Source: Flavobacteriaceae bacterium
GTDB taxonomy: Bacteria > Bacteroidota > Bacteroidia > Flavobacteriales > Flavobacteriaceae
DNA length: 39,331 nt
Assembly (NCBI GenBank): GCA_023258055.1
Contig: JALRAI010000002.1
Location: 1 to 39,331 of the forward strand
Direction of reading: 5' to 3'
Positions 1 to 10,894 of the stretch are shown here, piece by piece. The notes under the pieces are model-generated. The model saw nothing but the letters and a program-made list of their open reading frames with translations. It searched no databases and had not been told where the DNA came from. How positions within the stretch are numbered: the first letter of the stretch is position 1; each line of letters begins with the position of its first letter. The position numbers were made by a program, and so were the translations under genes.

Positions 1-419
1 AAAGCTTCATTTAACTTAAAATTCTCCCGGTTTTGCGTGTAATATTCTCGCATTTCCTGGGTTTCAATGATCGAATCGAGTTGAGCAGCTACGATTTTAC
101 CTTTGTAGGATTCGGTGTAGAGATCCGTACGGTATTGTAAAACGAGTTGTTCCAAGTCCGTCTGCAAATCCAGGCTTAAATTGATTTTGGCCTGGTCGAT
201 GAGCAATTGTTGTGTCGCCCATTTATTAATTTGATTTTGAATTAACAAGGTGCTGTCCGCGGGGGTCATATTTGGTCCTAATAAATCTAGAATGTCTTCT
301 AGGTAAAGATAGGATTGATTGACTCGGGCCAAAGGCTTTTTCTGGCTTTCCTCCGGGGCAAAATACTGACATCCACCCAGTATAAATAATAAAAAGAAAA
401 AACCTAGAGCACGCACCAT
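1..419 (-). CDS. Predicted lipoprotein, SurA/PpiC-like N-terminal region (3' end lies outside the window)
   Basis: Open frame on the minus strand from ATG at 419 to the window edge: MVRALGFFLFLLFILGGCQYFAPEESQKKPLARVNQSYLYLEDIL... It has a lipobox-like signal (LGGC), and its start overlaps the stop of the downstream-listed PPIase ORF (TAATG at 417-421). Confidence 0.65.
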   Translation of the reverse strand, partial: MVRALGFFFLLFILGGCQYFAPEESQKKPLARVNQSYLYLEDILDLLGPNMTPADSTLLIQNQINKWATQQLLIDQAKINLSLDLQTDLEQLVLQYRTDLYTESYKGKIVAAQLDSIIETQEMREYYTQNRENFKLNEA

Positions 420-2377
420 TACTTTCCTTTGAGCGATCGCTTTAGCTTTCGAAACACTCTTTTGTTAATTTTTGCAGGATATTTTGCTTGGAGTTCCTCG
501 GTCCAAATTGATTCGAGCTGGCTTTGGTAATCACTCAATACTGCCCCCTCAACCTCTTGATAAGTCTTGACACCAGCGGGAAGAATTTCCGCCCCTTGAA
601 TCACTGTATACTGCATTGGCGACTGGAAAACCTCTGATATTCCTTCGGCTAATTCATAGGCTGCAGGAAGTTTTGAGGAACCTTCTTCAAATGTTCCTTC
701 GGTCACAACAACTTTTAGTGCTCCTTTTTGATTGAGCTGAGATTTGACATCACTCGGGGATTTACCGCGGCGTAATAATTCAAGTACCAAATCCATATCC
801 TCGAGGGTTGTGGTCTGCAAAACCGCTCCTTTTACGCGTTTTTTCCATAAATATTGACTCTTGTGGGACTCGTAATAATTGCGCAGACCCAAGGAATCTG
901 ATTTGGCTTTACTCCAAATATTTTTTTCCATGACATCAAAAATCAATAGTCCGTCACGGTATTCATTGATAATTGCGGCATAATTCGGATTGACTTTTTC
1001 GAGATTTTGTTTGAAATAATCTTTGACCTTTTCGGTTTCGAATTCATCGTAAACCATGTCCAAGAACGTAGAAATCTGCTTGAAAGGGCGCACTTTGGTT
1101 TGACGCTCCTGGATGTATTGACCCAAATCATTGTAGAAATAGGTCTTCATGCCAATAGTAAATAAGGGTTTATTTTGACTTTTTTCAAAAGGAACAAAAG
1201 TCCATTTACGCATGAAAATACTATCGTTTAGAATTCCTGTAAATACGGGTTTATAGGCGTAGGCAGTAAAACCTAACTCCTCCTTGATTTTTTGACTTAC
1301 GGCAGTGGTGACGATTTTTGCGCGATCTCCGAGTTTAACCATTTTCTCTAGACGTTCTCGCTCCTCTTCAAAAGTGGGCGATTTACCCTTTTCCTCAAGA
1401 CGAATGATGTGCCAGCCAAATCGGGTTTGGACTGGGTCTGAAATTTGGCCTTTCTCCTGTAAAGCAAAAGCCGCGTCTTCAAATGGCGGGGCTTTTAAAT
1501 CGCCTTTTGTAAACGGACGCATCAAACCGCCATTAATGCCTGTATTCTTATCGTCTGAATATTGTTTGGCGAGATCCTCAAAAGGGACCCCTTGATCGAG
1601 TAAACCTTTTATTTCCAAAATACGCTGCTTAGCCGTGTCTAGAGAATCAAATCGAGTCCCGATCATGATATGAGAAACCGTTCTCTTAGGCAGAACAGGA
1701 CGTCTGTCCTCGAGCTTAACCACATGATAGCCAAACTGAGTGCGTACAAGTTCAGAAATTTCGCCCACCTTTAAATTATAAGCCACACTTTCATAAGGGT
1801 AGACCATTTCAAAGACATTAAAATAGTCCAAAGACCCCCTGCTTTCATCAGCCTTGGGTTCCTCAGAATATTTGGCAGCAATATCATTAAATTGATCCGG
1901 GGCGTTTAATACCATTTGGCGCAATTCTTTGGCCTTGTTATAGGCCATAAGGGTGTCCTGCGGGGGCGCATCCCAATTGCACATGATTAAAATATGTGAA
2001 GTCTTTAACGACTCCTTACTTCTTTTATAGGCCTCTTCGACCATTTTTGCCGTTACATTGTCTTCATAAACATAGTTACGCGCCAGTTGCTCTTGATATT
2101 TTGCGAAATCTTTTAAATAAGACTGCTTTTTATCCAAACCTTGGGCTCGAGCTTCTTGAACTTTGCGCTTGTATTGAATAAACAAATCCAAATACTCTTC
2201 TAAGGAGCGCTCCTCTTGCTGCTGTACTAAATCTAAGTTTTTAAAATAAACCTGCTTGAATTCACCGACACTATAAGTTTGATTGTTTAAGGTCACCAAG
2301 GTACTTTGATCATCTTGGGCCAAAAGAGTGGTGGCTAACAACGATAAAAAAACAATAATTAGTCCTCTGTTTATCAT
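419..2377 (-). CDS. Peptidylprolyl isomerase with tandem PpiC-type (parvulin/rotamase) domains, exported
   Basis: 652 aa ORF with N-terminal signal peptide. Two parvulin-like repeats: 'KTSHILIMCNWDAP...FNDIAAKYSEEPKADESRGSLDYFNVFEMVYPYESVAYNLKVGEISELVRTQFGYHVVKLED' and 'TVSHIMIGTRFD...FEDLAKQYSDDKNTGINGGLMRPFTKGDLKAPPFEDAAFALQEKGQISDPVQTRFGWHIIRLEE'. Confidence 0.92.
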   Translation of the reverse strand: MINRGLIIVFLSLLATTLLAQDDQSTLVTLNNQTYSVGEFKQVYFKNLDLVQQQEERSLEEYLDLFIQYKRKVQEARAQGLDKKQSYLKDFAKYQEQLARNYVYEDNVTAKMVEEAYKRSKESLKTSHILIMCNWDAPPQDTLMAYNKAKELRQMVLNAPDQFNDIAAKYSEEPKADESRGSLDYFNVFEMVYPYESVAYNLKVGEISELVRTQFGYHVVKLEDRRPVLPKRTVSHIMIGTRFDSLDTAKQRILEIKGLLDQGVPFEDLAKQYSDDKNTGINGGLMRPFTKGDLKAPPFEDAAFALQEKGQISDPVQTRFGWHIIRLEEKGKSPTFEEERERLEKMVKLGDRAKIVTTAVSQKIKEELGFTAYAYKPVFTGILNDSIFMRKWTFVPFEKSQNKPLFTIGMKTYFYNDLGQYIQERQTKVRPFKQISTFLDMVYDEFETEKVKDYFKQNLEKVNPNYAAIINEYRDGLLIFDVMEKNIWSKAKSDSLGLRNYYESHKSQYLWKKRVKGAVLQTTTLEDMDLVLELLRRGKSPSDVKSQLNQKGALKVVVTEGTFEEGSSKLPAAYELAEGISEVFQSPMQYTVIQGAEILPAGVKTYQEVEGAVLSDYQSQLESIWTEELQAKYPAKINKRVFRKLKRSLKGK

Positions 2378-2518
2378 AACAATTTTATTTTTTAAAGCGT
2401 CACAAAATTAACAATTCTACTCTTTTATTCAAGTGCTTTTCGGGCTTGTTTCGTCCTTGTAAAAATTGGAGCAATACCGGGTGAATATCTTATCTTTACC
2501 CTCCAGATTTTTAACTCA

Positions 2519-2782
2519 ATGTCGGCATCAAAACAACCAGAACCCAATACCCCAGTGGCCATGCTTTGGGACTTCTTTGGTCCTAACGCGACAAAGACTG
2601 CAGAGCATCATCGCATACACCTGGGTGAGTTCGCGGCCTCTGAGCAACTAACGCCTATTGCCCTTGAAGTATTGCCAATGGCCGATAAAACAACCGTAAG
2701 TCTAGTCTTGCCTTGGCGCAGGGTTCAAGAGCTCAGGCCTCTACTAAAACCGCATAGAGGTCAAATTTGGACGAAATCTTAA
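2519..2782 (+). CDS. Small conserved-looking hypothetical protein (87 aa)
   Basis: ATG ORF of 87 aa in the gap between the PPIase and OmpH genes, preceded by TATCTTTA (Bacteroidetes -7-like) near 2490. Protein contains 'MLWDFFGPNATKTAEHHRIHLGEF'. Family not identified. Confidence 0.6.
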   Translation: MSASKQPEPNTPVAMLWDFFGPNATKTAEHHRIHLGEFAASEQLTPIALEVLPMADKTTVSLVLPWRRVQELRPLLKPHRGQIWTKS

Positions 2783-2835
2783 ATACCATAGCCATAAAAC
2801 CTTCAATTTTTATTTAATTGCATCAAAATTTTAAA

Positions 2836-3348
2836 ATGAAACATCTTTTACTCAGTCTTCTACTAGTTTTTTCCTCAGTAAGCGCTCAAGAAAGCAAAGT
2901 GGGCACCATTGATATCGATTATATTTTGAGCCTAATGCCAGAACTCTCTGGTGTTCAAGAGCAAGTACAGGCTTATCAATCCGAGCTCAGTGACGGCTAC
3001 ACCGAAAAGTTAAACCTTTATGAAAAAGCTTTGCAGGACTACAGAGCAAATGAATCCTTGATGACGCTGATGCAGAAAAAATCAAAGGAAGATTCTCTTT
3101 TGGTAATGCAAAATGAACTCGGGCAGTATCAGCAAAACGGCAATCAGCTTTTGGCTTTAAGGCAAGAAGAATTTATGCAACCGCTTTATACTAAAGTGGG
3201 GCAATCCCTAGAGCGTGTAGCTGAGGCTGGTGGATATACCCAAGTTTTGTTACGCGACAACAACGTGGTTTATATCGATAACCGCTTTGACCTTACTCTA
3301 GCAGTACTGAAAGACTTGGGCATCGAAGTCCCTAAAGAAGAGGAATAG
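2836..3348 (+). CDS. OmpH/Skp-family periplasmic chaperone
   Basis: Signal peptide MKHLLLSLLLVFSSVSAQ, then 'SKVGTIDIDYILSLMPE' and a coiled-coil helical region typical of OmpH. Start moved to ATG 2836 rather than TTG 2818. Confidence 0.85.
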   Translation: MKHLLLSLLLVFSSVSAQESKVGTIDIDYILSLMPELSGVQEQVQAYQSELSDGYTEKLNLYEKALQDYRANESLMTLMQKKSKEDSLLVMQNELGQYQQNGNQLLALRQEEFMQPLYTKVGQSLERVAEAGGYTQVLLRDNNVVYIDNRFDLTLAVLKDLGIEVPKEEE

Positions 3349-3391
3349 CCCTATACAAGAGTGTATTAGCTAATCAAAACATGGCGTCAAC

Positions 3392-4864
3392 CTATCGAGA
3401 GTAGTTTGGCGCTTCTTTGGTAATGGTCACATCATGTGGGTGACTCTCGTGAATACCTGAGGAGGTTATTTTGATAAAGCGACCACTTTCTTTGAGGGTT
3501 GGCACATCCTTTGCCCCACAATAACCCATACCGGCGCGCAATCCCCCAATGAACTGAGTCATGCTCTCGACAAGATCTCCTTTGTAGGGTACACGCCCGA
3601 CGATCCCTTCAGGAACAAGTTTTTTAATATCGTCTTCAACATCTTGGAAATAACGGTCTTTAGAGCCTTTTTTCATGGCTTCAACACTGCCCATTCCTCG
3701 GTAAGTTTTAAACTTTCTTCCCTCAAAGATTACGGTTTCACCTGGAGACTCTTTCGTTCCGGCCAGCATTGAACCCAGCATAACACAATCCGCCCCTGCT
3801 GCAATAGCTTTTGGAATATCTCCAGTGTAGCGTATTCCGCCGTCAGCAATAACTGGAACACCTGATCCTTTTATGGCAGCCGCTACTTCTAGCACGGCAG
3901 AAAACTGAGGAAACCCGACACCAGCTACCACTCTAGTGGTGCAAATAGATCCTGGACCAATACCGACTTTAACGGCATCTGCCCCAGCATCCACAAGATA
4001 TTGAGCCGCCTCCGCTGTCGCGATATTACCCACAACAACGTCTAGATCTGGAAATTGGGTCTTTACGGCTTTGAGCACCTCAACGACTCCTTTGGTATGT
4101 CCATGGGCTGTATCAATAATTACCGCATCCACTTGCGCCTTAACTAAGGCACTGGCCCGCTCCACGGCATCCGCGGTAACCCCTAATGCGGCAGCGACAC
4201 GCAATCGCCCATAGGCGTCTTTATTTGCTGTTGGTTTAAGCGTCAATTTAGTGATGTCTCGGTAGGTTATTAACCCCAGTAAAGTATCGTCCTCAGAAAC
4301 CACTGGAAGCTTTTCAATTTTATTTTCTTGCAATATGATTTCGGCATCCTTTAGGCTGGTCCCTTTTCCCACGGTCACTAGTGGTTGCGGGGTCATAACC
4401 TGAGACAATGGCCGGTCATAATTCTTTTCAAAACGCAAATCCCTATTGGTCACAATACCAATAAGTTTACCATGATCATCGACGATCGGAATTCCTCCAA
4501 TGCTATAGTCGCGCATTGTATTTTGAGCATCTTTAACCGTGTTATCGGCCTTCAAAGTAACAGGATCTTGAATCATCCCCGACTCGGCACGTTTAACTTT
4601 ACGCACCTGAGCGGCCTGCTTTTCGATGGTCATGTTCTTGTGTAGGACTCCAATACCCCCTTCACGTGCGATGGCAATGGCCATAGCACTTTCAGTCACG
4701 GTATCCATTGCTGCAGAAACGATGGGTACATTAAGGGTAATGTTGCGCGAGAATTTAGTCGCTATAGAAACTTCGCGTGGGAGTACTTCGGAATACGCTG
4801 GAACTAATAGAACGTCGTCATAAGTTAGTCCCTCTCCTAGAATTTTACTTTCGTGTGCCTTCAT
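3392..4864 (-). CDS. guaB: Inosine-5'-monophosphate dehydrogenase
   Basis: IMPDH signature '[23 protein letters not shown]', '[33 protein letters not shown]', plus a CBS pair. ATG at 4864 ([22 protein letters not shown]) preferred over 4885. Confidence 0.98.
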   Translation of the reverse strand: MKAHESKILGEGLTYDDVLLVPAYSEVLPREVSIATKFSRNITLNVPIVSAAMDTVTESAMAIAIAREGGIGVLHKNMTIEKQAAQVRKVKRAESGMIQDPVTLKADNTVKDAQNTMRDYSIGGIPIVDDHGKLIGIVTNRDLRFEKNYDRPLSQVMTPQPLVTVGKGTSLKDAEIILQENKIEKLPVVSEDDTLLGLITYRDITKLTLKPTANKDAYGRLRVAAALGVTADAVERASALVKAQVDAVIIDTAHGHTKGVVEVLKAVKTQFPDLDVVVGNIATAEAAQYLVDAGADAVKVGIGPGSICTTRVVAGVGFPQFSAVLEVAAAIKGSGVPVIADGGIRYTGDIPKAIAAGADCVMLGSMLAGTKESPGETVIFEGRKFKTYRGMGSVEAMKKGSKDRYFQDVEDDIKKLVPEGIVGRVPYKGDLVESMTQFIGGLRAGMGYCGAKDVPTLKESGRFIKITSSGIHESHPHDVTITKEAPNYSR

Positions 4865-4954
4865 TGCAATTAATTTGAAGCCCAAGTGTAGGCGATTTCA
4901 TTTAATTGCATGCAAAGATACAACTAAAGTCAAGATTATTTTGAAATCGTTTAT

Positions 4955-5455
4955 TTAATTCACTTCCGGCTCAACCGACTTTGCTTCCAATTCCAAGCGA
5001 TAAGTTAAGCGGGTCATTTGGGCCCAATCAATTAGGGCTTGACGCTGATCCTCACTCAAACTACCATGCACCCAGGTATAGGAGGGTAAGGGCATTTCAG
5101 CTTCCTCCACTTCCTCAATGAGCTCCTCTAGTTTATGATCTTTGCGTTTAATAGAATATTCAGGCCATTGAGACAGGTTAAAGTGTTTTTTACCGTCTCT
5201 AACATGTTCATCCAACCAAAAATTAATCGGCGCCACCGCGCTATACCAGGGGTACTGCGTCTGATTGCTGTGACAGTCATAGCAATTTGCTTTAAATATT
5301 GCGGCCAATTCTGGACTCACATTGGTTTCTGCCTCAAAAGCTAACACCGACTCATAGCCCTGCTTATTTTCTTCCACGGGAATAAATTGGATAACCACTA
5401 AGGCAATGAGCCCGATAACGCCCAAAATGCGCAAAAATTTAATTGATTTTTTCAT
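4955..5455 (-). CDS. Heme-binding domain-containing protein (Haem_bd-like, CxxCH)
   Basis: One N-terminal TM/signal segment, then 'FKANCYDCHSNQTQYPWYSAVAPINFWLDEHVRDGKKHFNLSQWPEYS', characteristic of the Bacteroidetes Haem_bd family. Confidence 0.88.
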   Translation of the reverse strand: MKKSIKFLRILGVIGLIALVVIQFIPVEENKQGYESVLAFEAETNVSPELAAIFKANCYDCHSNQTQYPWYSAVAPINFWLDEHVRDGKKHFNLSQWPEYSIKRKDHKLEELIEEVEEAEMPLPSYTWVHGSLSEDQRQALIDWAQMTRLTYRLELEAKSVEPEVN

Positions 5456-6947
5456 TTTTTAAGAATTGAATTATTGATTGTCTGATATCGGCAGCAACCG
5501 CCCCTTGCTCGGGGTAAATAACTTGGATAATACCAGGGTTGTTTGGTGTTAAAAAAGGAATGTCATAGCCTTTGAGTAAAAATTCACTGGTCGCCACCCA
5601 ATAAAGCTGCTGGGGCTCAATAGGTGCATCCCCAATACCCCATTGATCATTTTCAATTGGGTGTAATCCGTAGCGCTGCAGGTAAGCGCCATCTCCTTTT
5701 TGTTTTTCGCCATAAGTCAGCACCTGATTCAGCAGGGCGCCGGTCATCTGAACTTTTAAAATGCCATCGCCAAAAGGCAAAACTCGGAAAAAGTCAATGG
5801 GCGTAATTTCTCCTTGAAGAAAATCATCAATGCGTATCGAGCCCCCATTAACAAAAGCCCCCTCTAGAGGCGGGTCAAAGCTTTGGGCCATTGCTCTGGT
5901 GATGACTTGGCCTAAATTGGTTTGCGTCGATCGACTTTGGGCATCACGACCATCCCAGGCTTCCTCAGTGTAATGGACCACTTTATTTGGTGATTCAGCG
6001 ACACGACTGACTGCGCGGTGTAAAACCTTGTCCCAACGAGCCACTATTTCCGCTACCTCAGGGTTTTCAGGGGTATGCTCAGTAATGGGTAGAAGCTCAG
6101 AATTGATCATAAGTGAATCCAACTTGAAATCATAGGTCAGCTCATGGATATAAATTTGTTTGGCATTGGCGTCAGATTTGGTGATCAGCGTCCTGCCTTG
6201 GGGCACATACATATTGTTGTGTTCGTGTCCCCCTAGAATTAAGTCAATATCCGGGTTTTCCTGGGCAATAACTTGATCCATTTCAATATTGACATGGGTC
6301 AATCCTACAATTATATCAACCCCCAGTTGTTTTAAGGAATCAACCCCGTACTTGGACTGCTGATACATATCCGCGTAATAAACATAAGGTTTAGGGTTGC
6401 TGGGAATAGTCACCCCAAAAAAACCTATATCCAGGGTTTGCCCGGATTCAAGAGCAATGGATAGCTTTTTAATCTCAGGAATTTCTCCCTGAGTCTGGGC
6501 AGATTTTCCTTTGGCAAAGGGATAAATCCCTTGATCAGTTTGGTGATAACAATTCGTGTTCACCCAGTCAAAAGTGGACTCATCGAGTCTCTTTTGGAAG
6601 TCGTCATAGGACAAATCAAATTCGTGATTACCAAAGGTCGCCATGGTGAAATTCATGGCATTCATCACCTCAACCATTTGCCGGCCTTTGATGCGCTCCC
6701 CCTCATACTTTAAGTTGCCTAAAAGCGAGGGGTTGAGAAAATCCCCGGACATGAACAAATAGGTGTTTGGATTTAGGGCTTTGAGGGAATCAACAATATG
6801 AGCCACTCTTGCCATACCCCCGTACAAACCACCTCCTAGAGGGGCTATTTCATAAACATCATTGAGTTGGACAAAATAAACTTTTGCCTTTTGCTCTGAG
6901 CAACTCATGAGGCTCAAGAAAATTAAGATGTAAGAAAACAACTTCAT
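5439..6947 (-). CDS. Bifunctional metallophosphatase/5'-nucleotidase family lipoprotein
   Basis: 'VYFVQLNDVYEI', 'FMSGDFLNPS', 'ATFGNHEFDLSYDDF', 'LILGGHEHN' metallophosphatase motifs and a C-terminal 5'-nucleotidase region ('GAFVNGGSIRIDDFLQGEIT'). Lipobox LMSC. Confidence 0.92.
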   Translation of the reverse strand: MKLFSYILIFLSLMSCSEQKAKVYFVQLNDVYEIAPLGGGLYGGMARVAHIVDSLKALNPNTYLFMSGDFLNPSLLGNLKYEGERIKGRQMVEVMNAMNFTMATFGNHEFDLSYDDFQKRLDESTFDWVNTNCYHQTDQGIYPFAKGKSAQTQGEIPEIKKLSIALESGQTLDIGFFGVTIPSNPKPYVYYADMYQQSKYGVDSLKQLGVDIIVGLTHVNIEMDQVIAQENPDIDLILGGHEHNNMYVPQGRTLITKSDANAKQIYIHELTYDFKLDSLMINSELLPITEHTPENPEVAEIVARWDKVLHRAVSRVAESPNKVVHYTEEAWDGRDAQSRSTQTNLGQVITRAMAQSFDPPLEGAFVNGGSIRIDDFLQGEITPIDFFRVLPFGDGILKVQMTGALLNQVLTYGEKQKGDGAYLQRYGLHPIENDQWGIGDAPIEPQQLYWVATSEFLLKGYDIPFLTPNNPGIIQVIYPEQGAVAADIRQSIIQFLKNEKIN

Positions 6948-7810
6948 CAGTGAAAGTTTAAAAATATATCTGAGGCCTTGTTGTAAGCACTTTCAAAGCG
7001 GGCCATTTGAACATCGTGCTCGATCTTGTGCTGCGAACAATAACTTAACAATTTTTCTGTAGGCATATTGCCAGTGAGTTCATCTTTGGCCATAGGACAC
7101 CCCCCAAATCCTTGAATAGCCCCATCAAATCTGCGACAACCTGCACGATAGGCTGCTTCCACTTTTTCGCGCCAAGTAGTTGCTGAAGTGTGCAAATGTG
7201 CCCCAAATTCGACTTGAGGAAATTTAGGAATCACCCAGGAAAATAATTCGGTGATCAGCGTCGGTGTTGCGGCCCCAACGGTATCACTAAGTGAAATAAT
7301 CTTACAACCCAAATCCACGAGGGTTTGGGTCCAACGCGCCACAATTTCTGGACTCCAAGGATCTCCATAAGGGTTCCCAAAGCCCATAGACAGATAAGTC
7401 ACAACCTCAACCTGGGATTGCTGAGCCAAGCTTAAAATCTCTTTCAGAACAAGCATGGACTCATCAATGGTTTTATGGGTGTTACGCATTTGAAAATTTT
7501 CCGAAATTGAAAATGGATAACCGATATATTTAATGGCCTCGTGCTGAACTGCAGCCTGGGCTCCTCTGAGATTAGCCACTATAGCCAGTAGTTTGGTGCT
7601 GGTTTGGCGCAAATCCAATCCCGCCAAAACCTCTGCGGTATCCGCCATCTGCGGTATGGCACGCGGGGAGACAAAACTCCCAAAATCAAGAGTGTCAAAG
7701 CCACAGCTTAAAAGCGCCTGCAAATAGCGCACTTTTTGATCTGTAGGAATAAAAGTTTTAATGCCTTGCATGGCATCCCTTGGACACTCTATAATTTTAA
7801 CCCGGGACAT
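6947..7810 (-). CDS. mvaB: Hydroxymethylglutaryl-CoA lyase
   Basis: HMGL-like TIM barrel: 'VKIIECPRDAMQGIKTFIPTDQKVRYLQALLSCGFDTLDFGSFVSPRAIPQMADT' and 'GCRRFDGAIQGFGGCPMAKDELTGNMPTE' (HMG-CoA lyase signature GGCPMA). Confidence 0.9.
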   Translation of the reverse strand: MSRVKIIECPRDAMQGIKTFIPTDQKVRYLQALLSCGFDTLDFGSFVSPRAIPQMADTAEVLAGLDLRQTSTKLLAIVANLRGAQAAVQHEAIKYIGYPFSISENFQMRNTHKTIDESMLVLKEILSLAQQSQVEVVTYLSMGFGNPYGDPWSPEIVARWTQTLVDLGCKIISLSDTVGAATPTLITELFSWVIPKFPQVEFGAHLHTSATTWREKVEAAYRAGCRRFDGAIQGFGGCPMAKDELTGNMPTEKLLSYCSQHKIEHDVQMARFESAYNKASDIFLNFH

Positions 7811-7831
7811 GTTTAAAGATACAAAATAGTG

Positions 7832-8434
7832 CTATGGCCAAAGCACATAAATCCCTAAAAGTGCAAAAATACCCGACTGGATCACCTTGAATGTTTTTGG
7901 ATGCTCACTGAGCCACTGTCGCAATATTGAAAAGCGATCAGCAAATAGCGCAATTAGCCCAAAAACAAGGGCGGAAATCGAAATAAAAATACCACCAAGA
8001 ACAAAAAACTGTATCGATTTAGCTAAGGTTTCATCCCACAAAAACGCCGGAAAGAGCGCTATAAAAAACAAAAATACTTTGGGATTGGTCGCGTTTAGAA
8101 TCACCCCTTTTCGATACCACCAGGCCATGGAGTGCCTTTGAAGGTTTTCCGACTGCAATCCACCACTGGACTTGGCTATAGTGTAAGCCAAATAAAGCAA
8201 ATAACTTCCTCCACAAATTTTTATAAGCAGTATAAGTTCGGGCCACTGCTCTACAATAGCAACAAAGCCAAAAGCTAAAAGAGCAGTATGCAAAACACAT
8301 CCACTAAGCAGGCCTAAGGTAATCATCCATCCTGTTCTGGCCCCATAGGCAATGGATTGGGTGGCCACAAATATATTGTCCGGTCCAGGAGTAATGGCTA
8401 AAAGAAAACAAGCAATGGCAAAGGCTTCTAACAT
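7832..8434 (-). CDS. LysE family translocator
   Basis: 'FLLAITPGPDNIFVATQSIAYGARTGWMITLGLLSGCVLH' is typical of LysE/RhtB exporters; polytopic. ATG at 8434 (MLEAFAIACF) preferred over the ORF-track start at 8503, which overlaps pyrD. Confidence 0.9.
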   Translation of the reverse strand: MLEAFAIACFLLAITPGPDNIFVATQSIAYGARTGWMITLGLLSGCVLHTALLAFGFVAIVEQWPELILLIKICGGSYLLYLAYTIAKSSGGLQSENLQRHSMAWWYRKGVILNATNPKVFLFFIALFPAFLWDETLAKSIQFFVLGGIFISISALVFGLIALFADRFSILRQWLSEHPKTFKVIQSGIFALLGIYVLWP

Positions 8435-8441
8435 CACCGGG

Positions 8442-9461
8442 CTATTTCTGTTGTAAAATAGCGCGATTAATCTCTCGAATAAGTGCCGGCCCTTCATAGA
8501 CAAAGCCTGTATACAACTGGACTAAGCTGGCCCCTGCCGCTAATTTGTCCAGAGCATCTTGCGCGGTATGTATGCCCCCGACACCAATTATGGGAAAAGC
8601 CCCCTTACTTTTTGAAGACAAATAACGAATCACCTCGGTGGCGCACTGGGTGAGTGGTTTTCCACTCAGACCGCCGGTCTCGACTTTATTAGGATGGCTT
8701 AAGCCTTCACGATTCAATGTGGTGTTTGTGGCAATGACCCCAGCAATTTTGGTTTGTGCCACGATTTCAATAATATCATCAAGTTGTCCCTGGGTTAAAT
8801 CCGGGGCAATCTTGAGCAGTATGGGTTTGGGGGCAGTTTTGGCGTTATTGTGATTTTGAAGGGTATTGAGTAAGTCTGTCAGGGGCTCCTTTTCTTGTAA
8901 GTCACGAAGATTAGGGGTGTTAGGAGAACTCACATTAACCACAAAATAATCCACTACCTCAAACAAAGCATCAAAGCAAATCAAATAATCATCCACTGCA
9001 CGCTCATTAGGCGTAACTTTGTTTTTACCGATATTTCCGCCGATAAGCACCTGACCCTTATTGGACTTTAAACGCTCTACCGCATGCGCGACCCCTTTGT
9101 TATTGAAGCCCATCCTGTTGATGACTCCTTTGTCCTGCGGCAAGCGAAACAATCGTTTTTTGGGGTTACCCTCTTGGGGTTTCGGGGTAACTGTGCCAAT
9201 CTCTATAAAGCCAAAGCCAAAATTAGACAACTCTTTATAAGCTATGGCATCTTTGTCAAAACCCGCTGCTAAGCCCACTGGATTGGGAAACTTTAATCCA
9301 AAGACCTCACGGGCCAAATCCGGGTGGTTCACATGAAAAATTCGTCTAATCATCGGCCCTAAACCCAAGCAATGCACCAATTTTATCAACCGAAAACTCA
9401 AGTGATGAATTCGTTCCGGATCAAACAAGAAAAAAATAGGACGAATAAGTCTTTGATACAT
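8442..9461 (-). CDS. pyrD: Quinone-dependent dihydroorotate dehydrogenase
   Basis: '[70 protein letters not shown]' and '[35 protein letters not shown]'. Confidence 0.97.
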   Translation of the reverse strand: MYQRLIRPIFFLFDPERIHHLSFRLIKLVHCLGLGPMIRRIFHVNHPDLAREVFGLKFPNPVGLAAGFDKDAIAYKELSNFGFGFIEIGTVTPKPQEGNPKKRLFRLPQDKGVINRMGFNNKGVAHAVERLKSNKGQVLIGGNIGKNKVTPNERAVDDYLICFDALFEVVDYFVVNVSSPNTPNLRDLQEKEPLTDLLNTLQNHNNAKTAPKPILLKIAPDLTQGQLDDIIEIVAQTKIAGVIATNTTLNREGLSHPNKVETGGLSGKPLTQCATEVIRYLSSKSKGAFPIIGVGGIHTAQDALDKLAAGASLVQLYTGFVYEGPALIREINRAILQQK

Positions 9462-9564
9462 AGCGCAGGATTGGTCACAAAATTAGCATTAAAAGCACTA
9501 ATTTTATAGGCGATTTAAGAATTTTTGGCGGCGGACTTGTCGCTCTTTTTCAAATAAAGCATTC

Positions 9565-10806
9565 ATGATAGCCAAACCACATATAATTGAACGATTTGTT
9601 CGGTACGTTACTGTAGACACAGAAAGTGATCCAAATTCGACCACTACTCCCAGTTCTGAGAATCAATGGGACCTGGCCAATGCACTAGTTCAAGAATTAA
9701 AAGATATTGGGATGTCCGAGGTCACCATCGATGACAACGCCTATGTAATGGCCACCTTGCCCAGCAATGTCGATCATCATGTACCGACCATCGGTTTTAT
9801 TTCTCATTTCGATACATCCCCAGATTTTACAGGGGCGAACGTACGTCCTCGAGTCATTGAAAATTACGACGGGAAAGATATCTTACTCAACAAGGAGGAG
9901 AATATTGTTCTCTCGCCAAAGGAGTTTGATGACCTGCTGCTTTATGTGGGTAACACCTTGATTGTTACCGATGGCACTACCCTGTTAGGGGCCGATGATA
10001 AAGCGGGGATCACCGAGATCATATCTGCTATGGAATACCTCATAAATCATCCAGAAATCAAACACGGTCCTATAAAGGTAGGCTTTACCCCAGATGAGGA
10101 AATCGGTCGTGGTGCCCATAAATTTGATGTGGCAAAATTTGGCGCCGATTGGGCCTATACTATGGATGGCAGTCAGATCGGTGAGCTAGAGTTTGAAAAT
10201 TTTAACGCTGCTGGAGCCAAAGTGACCATCAATGGTAAAATGGTGCACCCGGGTTACGCCAAAGGCAAAATGGTCAACAGCATGTATATCGCCCAGGAAT
10301 TTATTCAATCCTTACCCTCAGAGGAGACCCCAGAGAAAACTGATGGACGACAAGGATTTTATCATTTGCACCACCTGACTGGCGATGTCGAGCAAACCCA
10401 ATTACACTATATCATACGCGATCACGATCGAGAGCGTTTTGAGCAGCGTAAAGCGCATATGCGTCAAGTTGCTGAAGCGCTGAACAATGAATTAGGCAGT
10501 ACGCGCATAACAGTAGAAATCAATGATCAGTATTTCAACATGCGTGAGAAAATAGAACCCATGATGCACATTGTGGACTTGGCTAAAGAGGCCATGGAAG
10601 CTGCGGGCATTACTCCCATAATTAAACCTATTCGTGGCGGTACCGATGGGTCGCAACTATCGTTTATGGGACTCCCCTGTCCCAATATTTTTGCTGGAGG
10701 GCATAATTTTCACGGCCGCTATGAATACGTGCCAGTGGAGAGTATGATCAAAGCCACTGAGGTGATTGTGAACATCGCCCGCATGGCAGCCCAGGCCAAA
10801 CACTAA
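9565..10806 (+). CDS. pepT: Peptidase T (tripeptide aminopeptidase, M20B)
   Basis: '[21 protein letters not shown]', '[22 protein letters not shown]', '[14 protein letters not shown]', '[16 protein letters not shown]', '[40 protein letters not shown]'. Confidence 0.97.
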   Translation: MIAKPHIIERFVRYVTVDTESDPNSTTTPSSENQWDLANALVQELKDIGMSEVTIDDNAYVMATLPSNVDHHVPTIGFISHFDTSPDFTGANVRPRVIENYDGKDILLNKEENIVLSPKEFDDLLLYVGNTLIVTDGTTLLGADDKAGITEIISAMEYLINHPEIKHGPIKVGFTPDEEIGRGAHKFDVAKFGADWAYTMDGSQIGELEFENFNAAGAKVTINGKMVHPGYAKGKMVNSMYIAQEFIQSLPSEETPEKTDGRQGFYHLHHLTGDVEQTQLHYIIRDHDRERFEQRKAHMRQVAEALNNELGSTRITVEINDQYFNMREKIEPMMHIVDLAKEAMEAAGITPIIKPIRGGTDGSQLSFMGLPCPNIFAGGHNFHGRYEYVPVESMIKATEVIVNIARMAAQAKH

Positions 10807-10844
10807 TTTTTGTATGAACCCAGATAGGGCGCAAAAATGCAAAC

Positions 10845-10874
10845 AAAAAAAGCCTCCCTGCGGGAGGCTTTTTT
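10845..10874. terminator. Bidirectional intrinsic terminator between convergent pepT and yajC
   Basis: AAAAAA-AGCCTCCC-TGC-GGGAGGCT-TTTTT: perfect 8-bp stem with A- and T-tracts on both sides. Confidence 0.93.
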
Positions 10875-10894
10875 AATATCTAAAACGCGACTAA

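Noticed and set aside
943-2181. Several 60-96 aa ORFs on the opposite strand or alternate frames inside the PPIase gene (943-1131, 1305-1595, 1996-2181)
   Set aside because: They lie wholly inside a well-supported long CDS and have no recognisable domain. Typical shadow ORFs; the same reasoning applies to the other nested short ORFs across the track.
2466-2651. Alternate-frame ORF overlapping the 2519-2782 small gene
   Set aside because: Starts upstream of the presumed promoter box region and overlaps a better ORF; no sensible protein features.
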